A DNA stretch of 64,000 bases from the NCBI GenBank assembly GCA_929200315.1, contig CAKMZB010000003.1, positions 354,927 through 418,926 on the forward strand, in the 5' to 3' direction. Shown here in pieces: positions 46,869-55,706 of the stretch; within the stretch, counting starts at the first letter, position 1, and each line of letters opens with the position of its first letter. This DNA is from an uncultured Alphaproteobacteria bacterium. GTDB taxonomy: Bacteria; Pseudomonadota; Alphaproteobacteria; Rhizobiales; Rhizobiaceae. A program made the position numbers and the translations under genes. The notes beneath the pieces are model-generated. The model did no database searches. It saw nothing but the letters and a program-made list of their open reading frames with translations, and was not told where the DNA came from.

Positions 46869-47816
46869 ATGACACCGCTCAGCCCATCAGAAACTTTCGG
46901 CAAGATATGCACCTTTATGGCGACGATTCCTTTTTACCAGGTGCTACCGTTGATCGCGATTGAGCGGCGGGTTGCATCTGCTTTGGGGCGTGAGCAGTTC
47001 ATCTATTTTGAAGACAAGCAGGGTCGTCCTGCCGGATACGCCAGTTGGATCTGGCTGACGGATGACGAAGAAGAAGAATATCTTCGAGATCCGTTGAATA
47101 TGTCCGGACTGCCCAAAGAGAAGTTAACGGCAAAACAGGCCGGCGAGACAGCAAAACTCTGGATCGTGGACTTTTGCGGCCGGGCGTCCGCGGCACCCAA
47201 AATTGCACGTCATTTAAGGCAGCGGCTGGCCAAAGATCACCCTGACCTTGCAGGAGCAAAAGCGGTGCGGTGGAGCAAGCGCTATCCGTTTCCATTTTTG
47301 CGACGTTACGTGACAGGAACGACACTCCCGCCGCACGGCCCGGGAACCGCAGCCCCAATCCAGCGCAAAGCGCGCCTGGAAGATGTTTACGACCTGGCGC
47401 CTCGTATGCGGTGGCAGGACCGGGAAGAAGTGCGCCTTAACAGCGGCCGCAATCCCTTCGAGGCGCTTTTTAATGGCTACAAGAGATCACGAGTGAGTTA
47501 TGCTTTTGAGTTTTACGACAGATGCATAGGCATGTTCGGCCTCGCCGACACAGGTAACGAAGAAGGATCTGGTATGATTTGGCTGCTCTCCAACGATACG
47601 CTGCAAGATCATCCAATGTTCAAAGCTCGGATTGGAAAAAAATTCGTCGATGAGGGCTTGCAAATCTACCCTAAGTTGATGAATTTCGTTCACGAAGATT
47701 CGCAGCAGGATACGATGGAATGGTTGAAGTTTCTAGGCTTCGAATTCACCGAAGCCGACGAGAATCACAATCAGCGGGGCGGAAAATTTTGGAAATTTGA
47801 GAAATGTTGGAAGTAG
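46869..47816 (+). CDS. HlyC-type toxin acyltransferase fused to a phage-type GNAT domain
   Basis: A 315-residue two-domain protein. Residues 1-135 match toxin-activating lysine acyltransferases: GREQFIYFEDKQGRPAGYASWIWL and AKLWIVDFCGR align with HlyC, and Asp101 fits the catalytic Asp92. The catalytic His (HlyC His23, in SPLHR) is replaced by Tyr23 in ATIPFYQ. Residues about 168-315 resemble phage GNAT/DUF2833 proteins (IGMFGLAD, MIWLLSNDTL, MEWLKFLGFEF). ATG 46869 puts the conserved Gly at position 11 as in HlyC; starts at 46716 or 46764 are possible. The fusion and missing His make ordinary acyl transfer uncertain. It probably modifies the RTX protein encoded downstream. Confidence 0.8.
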   Translation: MTPLSPSETFGKICTFMATIPFYQVLPLIAIERRVASALGREQFIYFEDKQGRPAGYASWIWLTDDEEEEYLRDPLNMSGLPKEKLTAKQAGETAKLWIVDFCGRASAAPKIARHLRQRLAKDHPDLAGAKAVRWSKRYPFPFLRRYVTGTTLPPHGPGTAAPIQRKARLEDVYDLAPRMRWQDREEVRLNSGRNPFEALFNGYKRSRVSYAFEFYDRCIGMFGLADTGNEEGSGMIWLLSNDTLQDHPMFKARIGKKFVDEGLQIYPKLMNFVHEDSQQDTMEWLKFLGFEFTEADENHNQRGGKFWKFEKCWK

Positions 47817-48259
47817 ATAGTATTTTAAGGGGAATCGGTAGAGCTTTGTCTTATCTCATTGGAGTTCTGTCCAAAATTCTGGTATATTCTTTATTTTTCT
47901 CTATCTTAGCTGCATATGATTCTAAGTTTACGAATATTTTATTTGGATTTGATGAAATATACAGTAGAGATATTATCAGTAGTGCGCTGATCGCTTTTGC
48001 TGGATTTTCATTTGTGATGTTATTTCATTTTCTGCCAGCAATTTCTATATCTGACTTGTTTCTGAAAACCCGCGGCGCTGAAACTAAGTGTATATGTGTT
48101 GCATTGTTGTTTTTTGCAATCTACAACTTTATCTTTGTAAATATTGCAAATGTTGATAGAGACGGTTATTTCAACATTTATTTGATGGCATCAATATTTC
48201 TATTGTTTTATTACATCGCAGAAAAATTCGAATTTCGACGTTCGAGCATGGTCGAATGA
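47804..48259 (+). CDS. Small four-helix membrane protein of the RTX locus, function unknown
   Basis: A 151-residue integral membrane protein with four strongly hydrophobic segments (about 20-40, 58-82, 94-112 and 122-138). It overlaps the end of the acyltransferase gene by 13 bases and ends 25 bases before the RTX gene, so it belongs to the same transcript. Its base composition is markedly AT-rich compared with neighbours, which suggests separate acquisition. It could be an immunity or accessory protein for the secreted RTX product; there is no direct evidence. Confidence 0.7.
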   Translation: MLEVDSILRGIGRALSYLIGVLSKILVYSLFFSILAAYDSKFTNILFGFDEIYSRDIISSALIAFAGFSFVMLFHFLPAISISDLFLKTRGAETKCICVALLFFAIYNFIFVNIANVDRDGYFNIYLMASIFLLFYYIAEKFEFRRSSMVE

Positions 48260-48284
48260 AATCACGCTATAAGGGGTAGGCGAA

Positions 48285-51200
48285 GTGTGTGAAGTAGATG
48301 ATGGTAGCCCGGGTTCAAGCTCGCACGGTGCGAGCGAAATAGGGGGTGGTTATGCCCCTCCGGGCGATACATCCCTTGGAGAGTTTGGGGGGACTCCGTC
48401 TGCGCCCTCTGGCTCAAATTCATCTGGGCCGTCTGGTTCCGGCGGGGGGTATGACGGTGGTGGTTATAGCCCTGGCGGTTCGGCGCATGATGGGGGTGAA
48501 TTTGGATCGGGCTATAGTCACGGAAGCTACGATGGTGGTGGCTACAGCCCCGGCGGTGATTTTCATAGCGTTGGTGAGTTTGGCAGCTACAGCCCTGGTA
48601 GTTATGACGGGGGCGGTTACAGCCCTGGCGGCGCGGACCATAGCCTTGGTGAGTTTGGATCAGGTTATAGTCAGGGAAGCTATGATGGCGGCGGTTACAG
48701 CCCCGGTGGCGATGCCCATATCTCTGGTGAATTCAGTTTTTCTGAAACTCAAGCGTCAGTCCGTCGGGAAATATCGGATTTCGACGCGTCGAGCCGATAT
48801 TCGATACACACAATAACCTCCAATCTATCCTTCCTTGGGTTCAACATAGGAATTATAGCGCACGGCGCTACTGCCGTATACGACCATGTGACAAATGAGC
48901 TGACCGTTTTTGGTAAGTACAATAAAGGAGGCAATTTTGCGAGTATCTTCGGCACTGAAGCGGATTATAATTTCGACCCAAACACCGAGCTTAGCCGTGC
49001 TGGTGCGTTCGTTTCCTCTAGTAGAAGTATTAATCAAAACGAATACGAATCAACAATAGCAACAATTAGAGCTATCTCAGAGAACCATGATGTATACAAT
49101 CTCATAAATGATAATTGCCACTGCGCGAATATTGAAATTCATGAAAATATTGGGCTAAGCGCCCCTCTTTCAGATGTGTTTTCTGGCCTGTTCGGTTCTT
49201 ACAACACCGGATATGATGGAATTGGCCCTGAAGGAGAGTTTGGCAATGGCGCAGGGGTGAAGCCGGTCGTAATTGACCTTGATGGTGACGGAGTTGAATT
49301 ACTCGAAGGTGGTCGTTCTTCCATCAATTTCGATTTTGACGATGATGGATTCGCTGAGCGAACAGCTTGGGTCTCGCCTGACGACGCCTTTGTCGTAATA
49401 GACCTAGCTGCCGATGGCTCATTTGGCGCCGATGGTGTGATCGATCAGACGAATGAGTTGGCCTTCGCCAACTGGACGGCAGAAGAAACCGACACCGATC
49501 TTGAAGCCATGGCGGCCGTGTTCGACAGCAATGGCGATGGTGTTTTGGATGCTAATGACGAGCATTTCACAGATTTCCGCATTTGGCAGGACCTGAACCA
49601 GAACGGGCAGGTTGATGATGGTGAGCTGAAGACGCTCGAAGAAGCAGGCATTGTGTCCATCGACTTGACGTCTGATGGTGAAGAAACCGTGCTGGCCGAC
49701 GGTTCGGTGATTTCAGGCACGGCGAGCTACACCAAATCGGACGGTACGGTACATGCCGTGGGGGATGTCGCTTTGGCGCACAGCGACCTCGGCTACAAGA
49801 TTACAGACACCGAAGACGGCTATGATATTGAGTTCGAGAGCGGAGACAGCTCCTCCTTCTTCATCCATGACACGGAAGACGCCGTAGCGGTCGATCTGGC
49901 CGCAGAAGGTTATGTCGCAGCAGTCGGCAATGCCGGTGATGATCATCTTGATGCCCGGAACGCTGAAGCATCGACGCTGGCAGGCGGTGCGGGAGATGAC
50001 ATTCTCCTCGGCGGTGACGGCAACGATCTGCTCGAAGGTGGCGAAGGAAATGACATCCTTCTTGCCGGCGCAGGAAATGACAGCGTTTTTGTCGACAGTG
50101 AAGACACGCTCGACGTGCTCCGCGTCGATGGGGGCGACGGGTTCGATGAGTTGCTCTTCACTACACATGATTCCGTGAATCTGATTGCTGATGATCTTAA
50201 CTTTGAAGCCGTTGTCACGGGCGACGGCAATGACAGCCTGACCGGGACAAGCGACGATATCGGCTATATTTTTGCCAGCGGCGATGGCGCGGATGTCCTG
50301 ACCACCGCGGGTGGCGACGACGTTCTGTCGGCAGGCGCTGGCAACGATGTCGTCAATGCGGGCAACGGCCACAACGTTGTTTTGGGTGGCGAAGGTGACG
50401 ACACGATCACCACCGGTAGTGGAGAAGACTTTGTCTCCGGTGGCGACGGCGCAGATTATCTGAGCACTGGTGCTGGAGACGACATCCTGATCGTCGATGG
50501 CAACGACACCTACGACGCCGGTGCTGGTATCGACCGCGTTGCCTATACAGGCGACGAAGACCTCAACATCAACGTCACAAACTTCAACGCCGAAATCTTT
50601 TACGCTGGCGGTGGCAACGACGTCATCACCACCAATCAAACCAATGCTGCTGCCATGTATGGTGGCAACGGCAATGACACCATCTCCGGTGGCTGGGGCG
50701 CAGACTATCTGTCGGGCGATGCCGGCAATGATGTTCTGGACGGCGGCTACGGGTCAGACACCTATCTGTTCGGCCTCGGGTTTGGGCACGACACAGTTAC
50801 CGACGAATATGTCCACCAATACACATACAGCACTTGGGTTTCAGTCGGCGTTGCCGTTGGCTGGGGCGAAGAGGAGCGCATCGAGTGGCGTCAAATTGAG
50901 GTGGATGCTTCGAGCGAACTCAATGCTGGTGACAACGACACGATTCAGTTCGGTGCGGGTATCGCGCTTGATGATTTGCTGTTGCGCCGCAACGGCGACA
51001 ATCTGGAAATTGCCATCAAAGACAATGATCAGCCTGATGCAATGTTCGATGATCTTGGCGATCGCGTAACCCTGGTCGATTGGGAAGTTGAAAATCGAGA
51101 AATCGAAACCTTGAAATTCGCCGACGGTTCTGAGGTTCGCCTCACCGACCTGACGTCGTCATACGGTCTTTCATCCAGCAATCTGGTGGTTGCTGACCTC

Positions 51201-54200
51201 GCGGTCGCCATGGACGCATTGGCACCCGATTCGCAGACGGATTCGGTTATTGGCGGCACGAACGGCAATGACACGCTTGGCGGCACAACCGCTAGCGAGA
51301 CACTGCATGGTGGCGCGGGCGACGATATCCTACTTGGTTCTCGGGGCGCTGACGTGCTGAACGGATCAAATGGCGTTGACACAGTCTCCCATGAATATTC
51401 GCGCGCCGGGGTGGATGTCGACCTTCTGAACGGTACCGGCCAAGACTATCCGGTCGATGATGACGGCAACCCCGTGGCAATTGCACCTCTCAGCGCATCC
51501 GCCGGAGACACATACGCCAATATCGAGAATGTAACCGGGTCTCGATTTGCTGACACTCTCGCGGGGGACGACTCCGCCAACGTGATAGCGGGTCTGGGCG
51601 GTGACGATCATATTCTCAGCAATGGCGGCAACGATACGCTGAATGGTGGTGCGGGGGATGACCGTCTGGAAGGCGGTGCTGGGGCAGACGCACTCAATGG
51701 CGGTGAAGGGACCGACATCATCAGCTATTCGGGATCGTCGACCGCCGTTCAGATCAACCTGAAAGCCAATAGCAACACTGGAGGGGATGCTGCAGGCGAC
51801 ACCATCTCGAACGTCGAAGGTGTTGAAGGGTCCTCATATAACGACACCCTGACTGGTGATGATGGTGATAACTATCTGGTCGGACTCGACGGTTTGGATC
51901 TGCTTTATGGCGGCCTTGGTGAAGATTGGCTGGAAGGGTCCGGTGGCGACGACCTGCTCTATGGCGGAAATGGCAACGATACCTATGCATTCGGATATGG
52001 CGATGGCTTAGATACGGTCAGTGATGTTGGCATCGGCTACGAAAATGTCACCACAACAGAGACCTATACCTACTACCAGACGCAAAGTATTATGGTGGGT
52101 TCAGGTGAGGAAACGCATTGGATAACCCAGCAAGTCCCCGTCCAAGGCACGCGTTATGTTACCACACAAGCTCAGATAGAAGTCGACGGCGGCGATAACG
52201 ACCTTCTCTTCTTCGACAGCGACGTCTCCTATCAAGATGTTCTGATGCGCCTTAACAACGGCGCTGTGGAATTCGCGCTGAAGGACAATGACAACCCTGA
52301 TGCGTCATTCGATGAACTGGCTGATCGCATCGTTCTGACGGACTGGCAGAACGACAAAAAGCAAGTCGAGGCTTTTGGATTCACCAGTGGCACCCGGATC
52401 AATATCGCGGGCGTTATTAGCTATTTTGGTCTGGTCGACGGGGGCGATGTTCTGGATTTGGAAGAAGCTGCCGAAACACTCGTCATAGAAGGTGACTTCG
52501 ATCAGGTTCTTCTTGGCGGCGATGGCTCAGACATTCTGGTCGGCAGCGAAAACAACGACGCCCTGGCAGGTGGCCTGGGGAACGATGACCTTTCCGGTGG
52601 CGATGGCAACGACACTCTGCTTGGTGGTGACGGCGACGACATTCTTGAAGGCGGAGCAGGCGCTGACGTCATCCACGGGGGTAACGGCAACGATACAGCC
52701 TCCTACTCAGGCTCTTCTGAAGGTGTGGACGTTTCCCTTGAAGACGGGACGGCTTCCGGCGGTGACGCTGAGGGCGACGTTCTCATCGATATCGAAAACC
52801 TGTTCGGCTCCAACCGTGACGACATTCTTCAAGGTAACGAAGATGCCAACGACTTAAGCGGTGCCGAGGGTGATGACCTGCTTGATGGCGGTGGCGGCGC
52901 TGATACTCTCGATGGGGGCGAAGGCAACGATACAGCCGTCTATGACGACTCTGAAACTGGGGTGAGTGTCGATCTAGCATCAGGAACCGGCAACGATGGG
53001 GACGCTGAGGGCGATACCCTGACCGATATTGAGAACGTCTCTGGATCAGAGCACGACGACACACTGTCCGGCGACGGCGAAGATAACACGCTTAGCGGCA
53101 ATTCCGGCCACGATCAGATCAATGCTGGCGATGGTGATGACACCATCATTGCTGGCACGGGGGCCGACTATATGGCGGGCGGTGCAGGAAACGACACGTA
53201 TGTTTTTGGATTTGGAGACGGGATCGAAACTGTTGTTGATCAGGCATTTGACACAACAATCCGTTCAGTGACCGAAACTTACACGGCTTACGAGCAGCAT
53301 TGGGTGGAGGTTACTGTCGGAGAAGAGAGTCATAATGAACTGCGGACTTTCCCCGTTACCAGAACGCGCCAGATCAGTGTCGCAGAAACCGTTGAGGTTG
53401 ACGGAGGTTCGGATCGCATTCTGTTCGGCCCGGATGTTACAGTCTCCGAATTGCTCGTTGAACGTGACGGCAATGATTTAGTCGTTGGACTTGATGAAAC
53501 TTCTGGTCAGGCCACCTCACTCAATGGTTTGTCGGATCGTATTACGCTCACGGATTGGTTCAGCGCAGAAAACCGAATAGAGGTTTTTGAGTTTGCCAAT
53601 GGCGTGCAGCTTGGTGTTCCGTCGATTGTAGGAATGCTGACGACTGATGACGATGACCAATTCCATTGGTCAGAAACCGCATTGAACGCCGACGGCGGGG
53701 TTGGCGATGATGTGCTTACCGGCAGTGGTTTTACAGACACTATGTTCGGCGGAATTGGTAGTGATCAGCTGAACGGCGCCGCTGGCGATGATTTTCTAGA
53801 TGGAGGCGCGGATGACGATGTTCTTCATGGCTCCTCAGGGAATGACACCCTAAGCGGCGGATCGGGATCCGACCTGCTTTATGGAGGCGTCGGTGATGAC
53901 ACCTACCTGTTCCAGCTGGGCGATGAGACCATCAATATCAATGAGGAGTTGTTTGAGAGTCAATCACGTGTCGAGACGTATTATGTGACAACCTACGTCC
54001 AACACCAGACTTATGTTAGTTCTGGCGAAAGTGGATATTGGCACACCTATCAGGTGCCGGTTACGACAGCACATCAGCGAACGATTTATGAGACTGTGCA
54101 AGTCGACGCTGGTGCTGACGAAATAGTTTTTGGAGAGGGTATTGAACCTTCGGACCTGGTTTTCACCACTGCCGGAAATGTTCTCTCAATAAGCATCCTG

Positions 54201-54854
54201 GATAAGGACCGCAACGCTACCGGAGACCAGATAAACATTGAGAACTGGCAGAGTGCAGGCAGCTCAATTGAGACTCTCAAGTTTTTTGACGGGAGTGAGT
54301 TGAGCTTCGCTGACTATTCTGCGTTGGTAAACATCCAAATGCTGGGCACCGAGCTGTCCGACGATCTGCGAGGCGATTCCAACGCCAACTCCCTGTTGGG
54401 CCTTGGGGGTGACGACGACCTGCGAGGCAAAGGCGGAGATGACACGTTAAGCGGCGGAGCTGGTGATGATTTGGTGAAAGGCGGCGGTGGCCGTGACGAT
54501 ATTCACGGAGACTCTGGCAATGACGTCTTAAACGGAAACGGTGGACACGACACCATCAATGGTGGTGCCGGAGATGACATTCTCGGCGGCGATGGCGGGA
54601 ACAACATTTTGATTGGCGGCGCCGGTTCGGACACATTCGTTTTCACCGACAAGGGCCGCACCGATACAATCGAAGATTTTGAAGACGGCGTAGACTTTCT
54701 TCTCTTTGAAGACAATGTCGACGTGAACAGTTTCGACGATCTTACGATTACCCAGGACGGCGACGATACAATTATCAGCAATGGTGATGGCGAGATTGTA
54801 TTGATTGACGTCATCTCCACCGACATTACTCACGAAGACGTCCTCTTCGCATAG
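48285..54854 (+). CDS. Giant RTX protein with N-terminal papain-like domain, secreted by type I system
   Basis: A 2189-residue acidic protein. Residues 51-150 hold four Gly/Tyr/Ser-rich repeats. Residues about 165-300 form a globular domain with His193 (IIAHGATAVYDH) and Cys278 (YNLINDNCHCANI), in the His-before-Cys order of permuted papain-like folds (NlpC/P60, PPPDE). Residues 325-490 contain EF-hand-like loops (IDLDGDGVE, DSNGDGVLD) common before RTX arrays. Many GGxGxDxLx repeats follow, broken by four RTX-associated modules with aromatic beta-hairpin inserts. The acidic end (EDVLFA) fits an uncleaved type I signal. GTG 48285 has an AAGGGG site. ABC and HlyD genes downstream are its likely exporter. 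Effector function is inferred. Confidence 0.88.
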   Translation: MCEVDDGSPGSSSHGASEIGGGYAPPGDTSLGEFGGTPSAPSGSNSSGPSGSGGGYDGGGYSPGGSAHDGGEFGSGYSHGSYDGGGYSPGGDFHSVGEFGSYSPGSYDGGGYSPGGADHSLGEFGSGYSQGSYDGGGYSPGGDAHISGEFSFSETQASVRREISDFDASSRYSIHTITSNLSFLGFNIGIIAHGATAVYDHVTNELTVFGKYNKGGNFASIFGTEADYNFDPNTELSRAGAFVSSSRSINQNEYESTIATIRAISENHDVYNLINDNCHCANIEIHENIGLSAPLSDVFSGLFGSYNTGYDGIGPEGEFGNGAGVKPVVIDLDGDGVELLEGGRSSINFDFDDDGFAERTAWVSPDDAFVVIDLAADGSFGADGVIDQTNELAFANWTAEETDTDLEAMAAVFDSNGDGVLDANDEHFTDFRIWQDLNQNGQVDDGELKTLEEAGIVSIDLTSDGEETVLADGSVISGTASYTKSDGTVHAVGDVALAHSDLGYKITDTEDGYDIEFESGDSSSFFIHDTEDAVAVDLAAEGYVAAVGNAGDDHLDARNAEASTLAGGAGDDILLGGDGNDLLEGGEGNDILLAGAGNDSVFVDSEDTLDVLRVDGGDGFDELLFTTHDSVNLIADDLNFEAVVTGDGNDSLTGTSDDIGYIFASGDGADVLTTAGGDDVLSAGAGNDVVNAGNGHNVVLGGEGDDTITTGSGEDFVSGGDGADYLSTGAGDDILIVDGNDTYDAGAGIDRVAYTGDEDLNINVTNFNAEIFYAGGGNDVITTNQTNAAAMYGGNGNDTISGGWGADYLSGDAGNDVLDGGYGSDTYLFGLGFGHDTVTDEYVHQYTYSTWVSVGVAVGWGEEERIEWRQIEVDASSELNAGDNDTIQFGAGIALDDLLLRRNGDNLEIAIKDNDQPDAMFDDLGDRVTLVDWEVENREIETLKFADGSEVRLTDLTSSYGLSSSNLVVADLAVAMDALAPDSQTDSVIGGTNGNDTLGGTTASETLHGGAGDDILLGSRGADVLNGSNGVDTVSHEYSRAGVDVDLLNGTGQDYPVDDDGNPVAIAPLSASAGDTYANIENVTGSRFADTLAGDDSANVIAGLGGDDHILSNGGNDTLNGGAGDDRLEGGAGADALNGGEGTDIISYSGSSTAVQINLKANSNTGGDAAGDTISNVEGVEGSSYNDTLTGDDGDNYLVGLDGLDLLYGGLGEDWLEGSGGDDLLYGGNGNDTYAFGYGDGLDTVSDVGIGYENVTTTETYTYYQTQSIMVGSGEETHWITQQVPVQGTRYVTTQAQIEVDGGDNDLLFFDSDVSYQDVLMRLNNGAVEFALKDNDNPDASFDELADRIVLTDWQNDKKQVEAFGFTSGTRINIAGVISYFGLVDGGDVLDLEEAAETLVIEGDFDQVLLGGDGSDILVGSENNDALAGGLGNDDLSGGDGNDTLLGGDGDDILEGGAGADVIHGGNGNDTASYSGSSEGVDVSLEDGTASGGDAEGDVLIDIENLFGSNRDDILQGNEDANDLSGAEGDDLLDGGGGADTLDGGEGNDTAVYDDSETGVSVDLASGTGNDGDAEGDTLTDIENVSGSEHDDTLSGDGEDNTLSGNSGHDQINAGDGDDTIIAGTGADYMAGGAGNDTYVFGFGDGIETVVDQAFDTTIRSVTETYTAYEQHWVEVTVGEESHNELRTFPVTRTRQISVAETVEVDGGSDRILFGPDVTVSELLVERDGNDLVVGLDETSGQATSLNGLSDRITLTDWFSAENRIEVFEFANGVQLGVPSIVGMLTTDDDDQFHWSETALNADGGVGDDVLTGSGFTDTMFGGIGSDQLNGAAGDDFLDGGADDDVLHGSSGNDTLSGGSGSDLLYGGVGDDTYLFQLGDETININEELFESQSRVETYYVTTYVQHQTYVSSGESGYWHTYQVPVTTAHQRTIYETVQVDAGADEIVFGEGIEPSDLVFTTAGNVLSISILDKDRNATGDQINIENWQSAGSSIETLKFFDGSELSFADYSALVNIQMLGTELSDDLRGDSNANSLLGLGGDDDLRGKGGDDTLSGGAGDDLVKGGGGRDDIHGDSGNDVLNGNGGHDTINGGAGDDILGGDGGNNILIGGAGSDTFVFTDKGRTDTIEDFEDGVDFLLFEDNVDVNSFDDLTITQDGDDTIISNGDGEIVLIDVISTDITHEDVLFA
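48435..48734 (+). repeat. Four Gly/Tyr-rich tandem repeats at the RTX N-terminus
   Basis: Four coding copies of about 25 residues share the pattern GSYDGGGYSPGG, a variable H-containing tetrapeptide, then GEFGS. They form a low-complexity, flexible region ahead of the papain-like domain. Confidence 0.8.
50760..54315 (+). repeat. Four dispersed modules with aromatic beta-hairpin inserts inside the RTX protein
   Basis: Four copies of a roughly 130-residue module start near 50760, 51985, 53200 and 53895. Each begins with TYxFGxGDGxDTVxD, then a 40-50-residue insert rich in Tyr, Thr and Val with a central GEE/GES turn, then a D-x-I-x-F-G strand, a W-containing strand and IExxxFxDG. The framework resembles the haemolysin-type calcium-binding related domain; the inserts are unusual and diverge between copies. 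Confidence 0.7.
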
Positions 54855-54868
54855 GACGGGTTTGGGGT

Positions 54869-55663
54869 ATGGCGAGAGGATTTGGTGGGGAGAAGCAGCC
54901 TGAGGATTGTGGTCATGGTTCCAAGGTTGATCCCGACTACATCCAACCGCCTCTAATTGAGGGGTATATCGAAGAGCAAGCAGGCCCAGGGGAGCTGGTG
55001 GAAGAGCGCTTTGAAGCCGTTGATGGCGAAACGGTTACGCGCAGACGAAAACGCATCACCCTCGTCATGTTATCTGGTGGCGTTGACTCGGTTTATGCCT
55101 TGGCAAAGGTCCTTAGGGAGAGTGATGACATTGTGCTCGCCCATCATATTCACCTGGTCAATCAAGAGGGCAGACATCTCGCCGAAGCGAAGGCATGCAA
55201 GGACATTGTGGCCTATTGCAAGAAGCACTATCGCGACTTCACCTACACTGAGTCCATCGTCGATCGACGGCGCTTTAAAGCTTTCGGTATGGACATCATC
55301 ACTGCTGCATTTGAGGCTGGTATCGTTGTGCAGAGTTTTCACGCCGATACCGGTTCATTGGTTGATCGATGGACATGCGGAATAAACGCGGAGGATTTCG
55401 ATGGCTGGCAAGCGGAAGATACGCGTCGTCACAGACGCCCGTCGATGTTGAAGGCAATTGAAGCCAACTGTCACCCCCATAAAACGCCGAGATTTTTTAA
55501 TCTCCCGCTGAGACGCAAAAGTGAACTGATCCAATACTTGGGGCCCGAGCTAGCTTCGCTTTGTTGGACATGTCGTCGGCCCTTGAAACAGGCGGATGGG
55601 GCATTTGCCGAATGTGGCGAATGCCAGACCTGTAAAATTATGAGTTCCATTTCAAATCATTGA
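54869..55663 (+). CDS. QueC-like PP-loop ATPase within the RTX operon
   Basis: A 264-residue protein. The PP-loop SGGVDSVYALAKVL (residues 69-82) binds ATP, and a C-terminal zinc-type cluster CWTC...CGECQTC (Cys 232, 235, 249, 252, 255) matches the layout of QueC, which converts a carboxylate to a nitrile in 7-deazaguanine synthesis. The first 60 residues are an extra acidic stretch not present in ordinary QueC. It starts 14 bases after the RTX stop and no other queuosine gene is nearby, so a role in modifying the RTX protein or another partner is more likely than tRNA queuosine. That is inference. Confidence 0.78.
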   Translation: MARGFGGEKQPEDCGHGSKVDPDYIQPPLIEGYIEEQAGPGELVEERFEAVDGETVTRRRKRITLVMLSGGVDSVYALAKVLRESDDIVLAHHIHLVNQEGRHLAEAKACKDIVAYCKKHYRDFTYTESIVDRRRFKAFGMDIITAAFEAGIVVQSFHADTGSLVDRWTCGINAEDFDGWQAEDTRRHRRPSMLKAIEANCHPHKTPRFFNLPLRRKSELIQYLGPELASLCWTCRRPLKQADGAFAECGECQTCKIMSSISNH

Positions 55664-55706
55664 TCACACGAAATGTGGTCTTTGACGATCACGCTGGGAA
55701 GCCACA

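Noticed and set aside
49713..50639. Long open frame (308 codons) on the minus strand inside the RTX gene
   Set aside because: It is a by-product of the GC-skewed, repetitive GGxGxD codons on the plus strand; no ribosome-binding site or domain was seen.
49920..54650. Regularly spaced short DNA repeats that resemble a repeat array
   Set aside because: They encode RTX nonapeptides in a continuous frame; spacing is not that of a CRISPR array and there are no cas genes.
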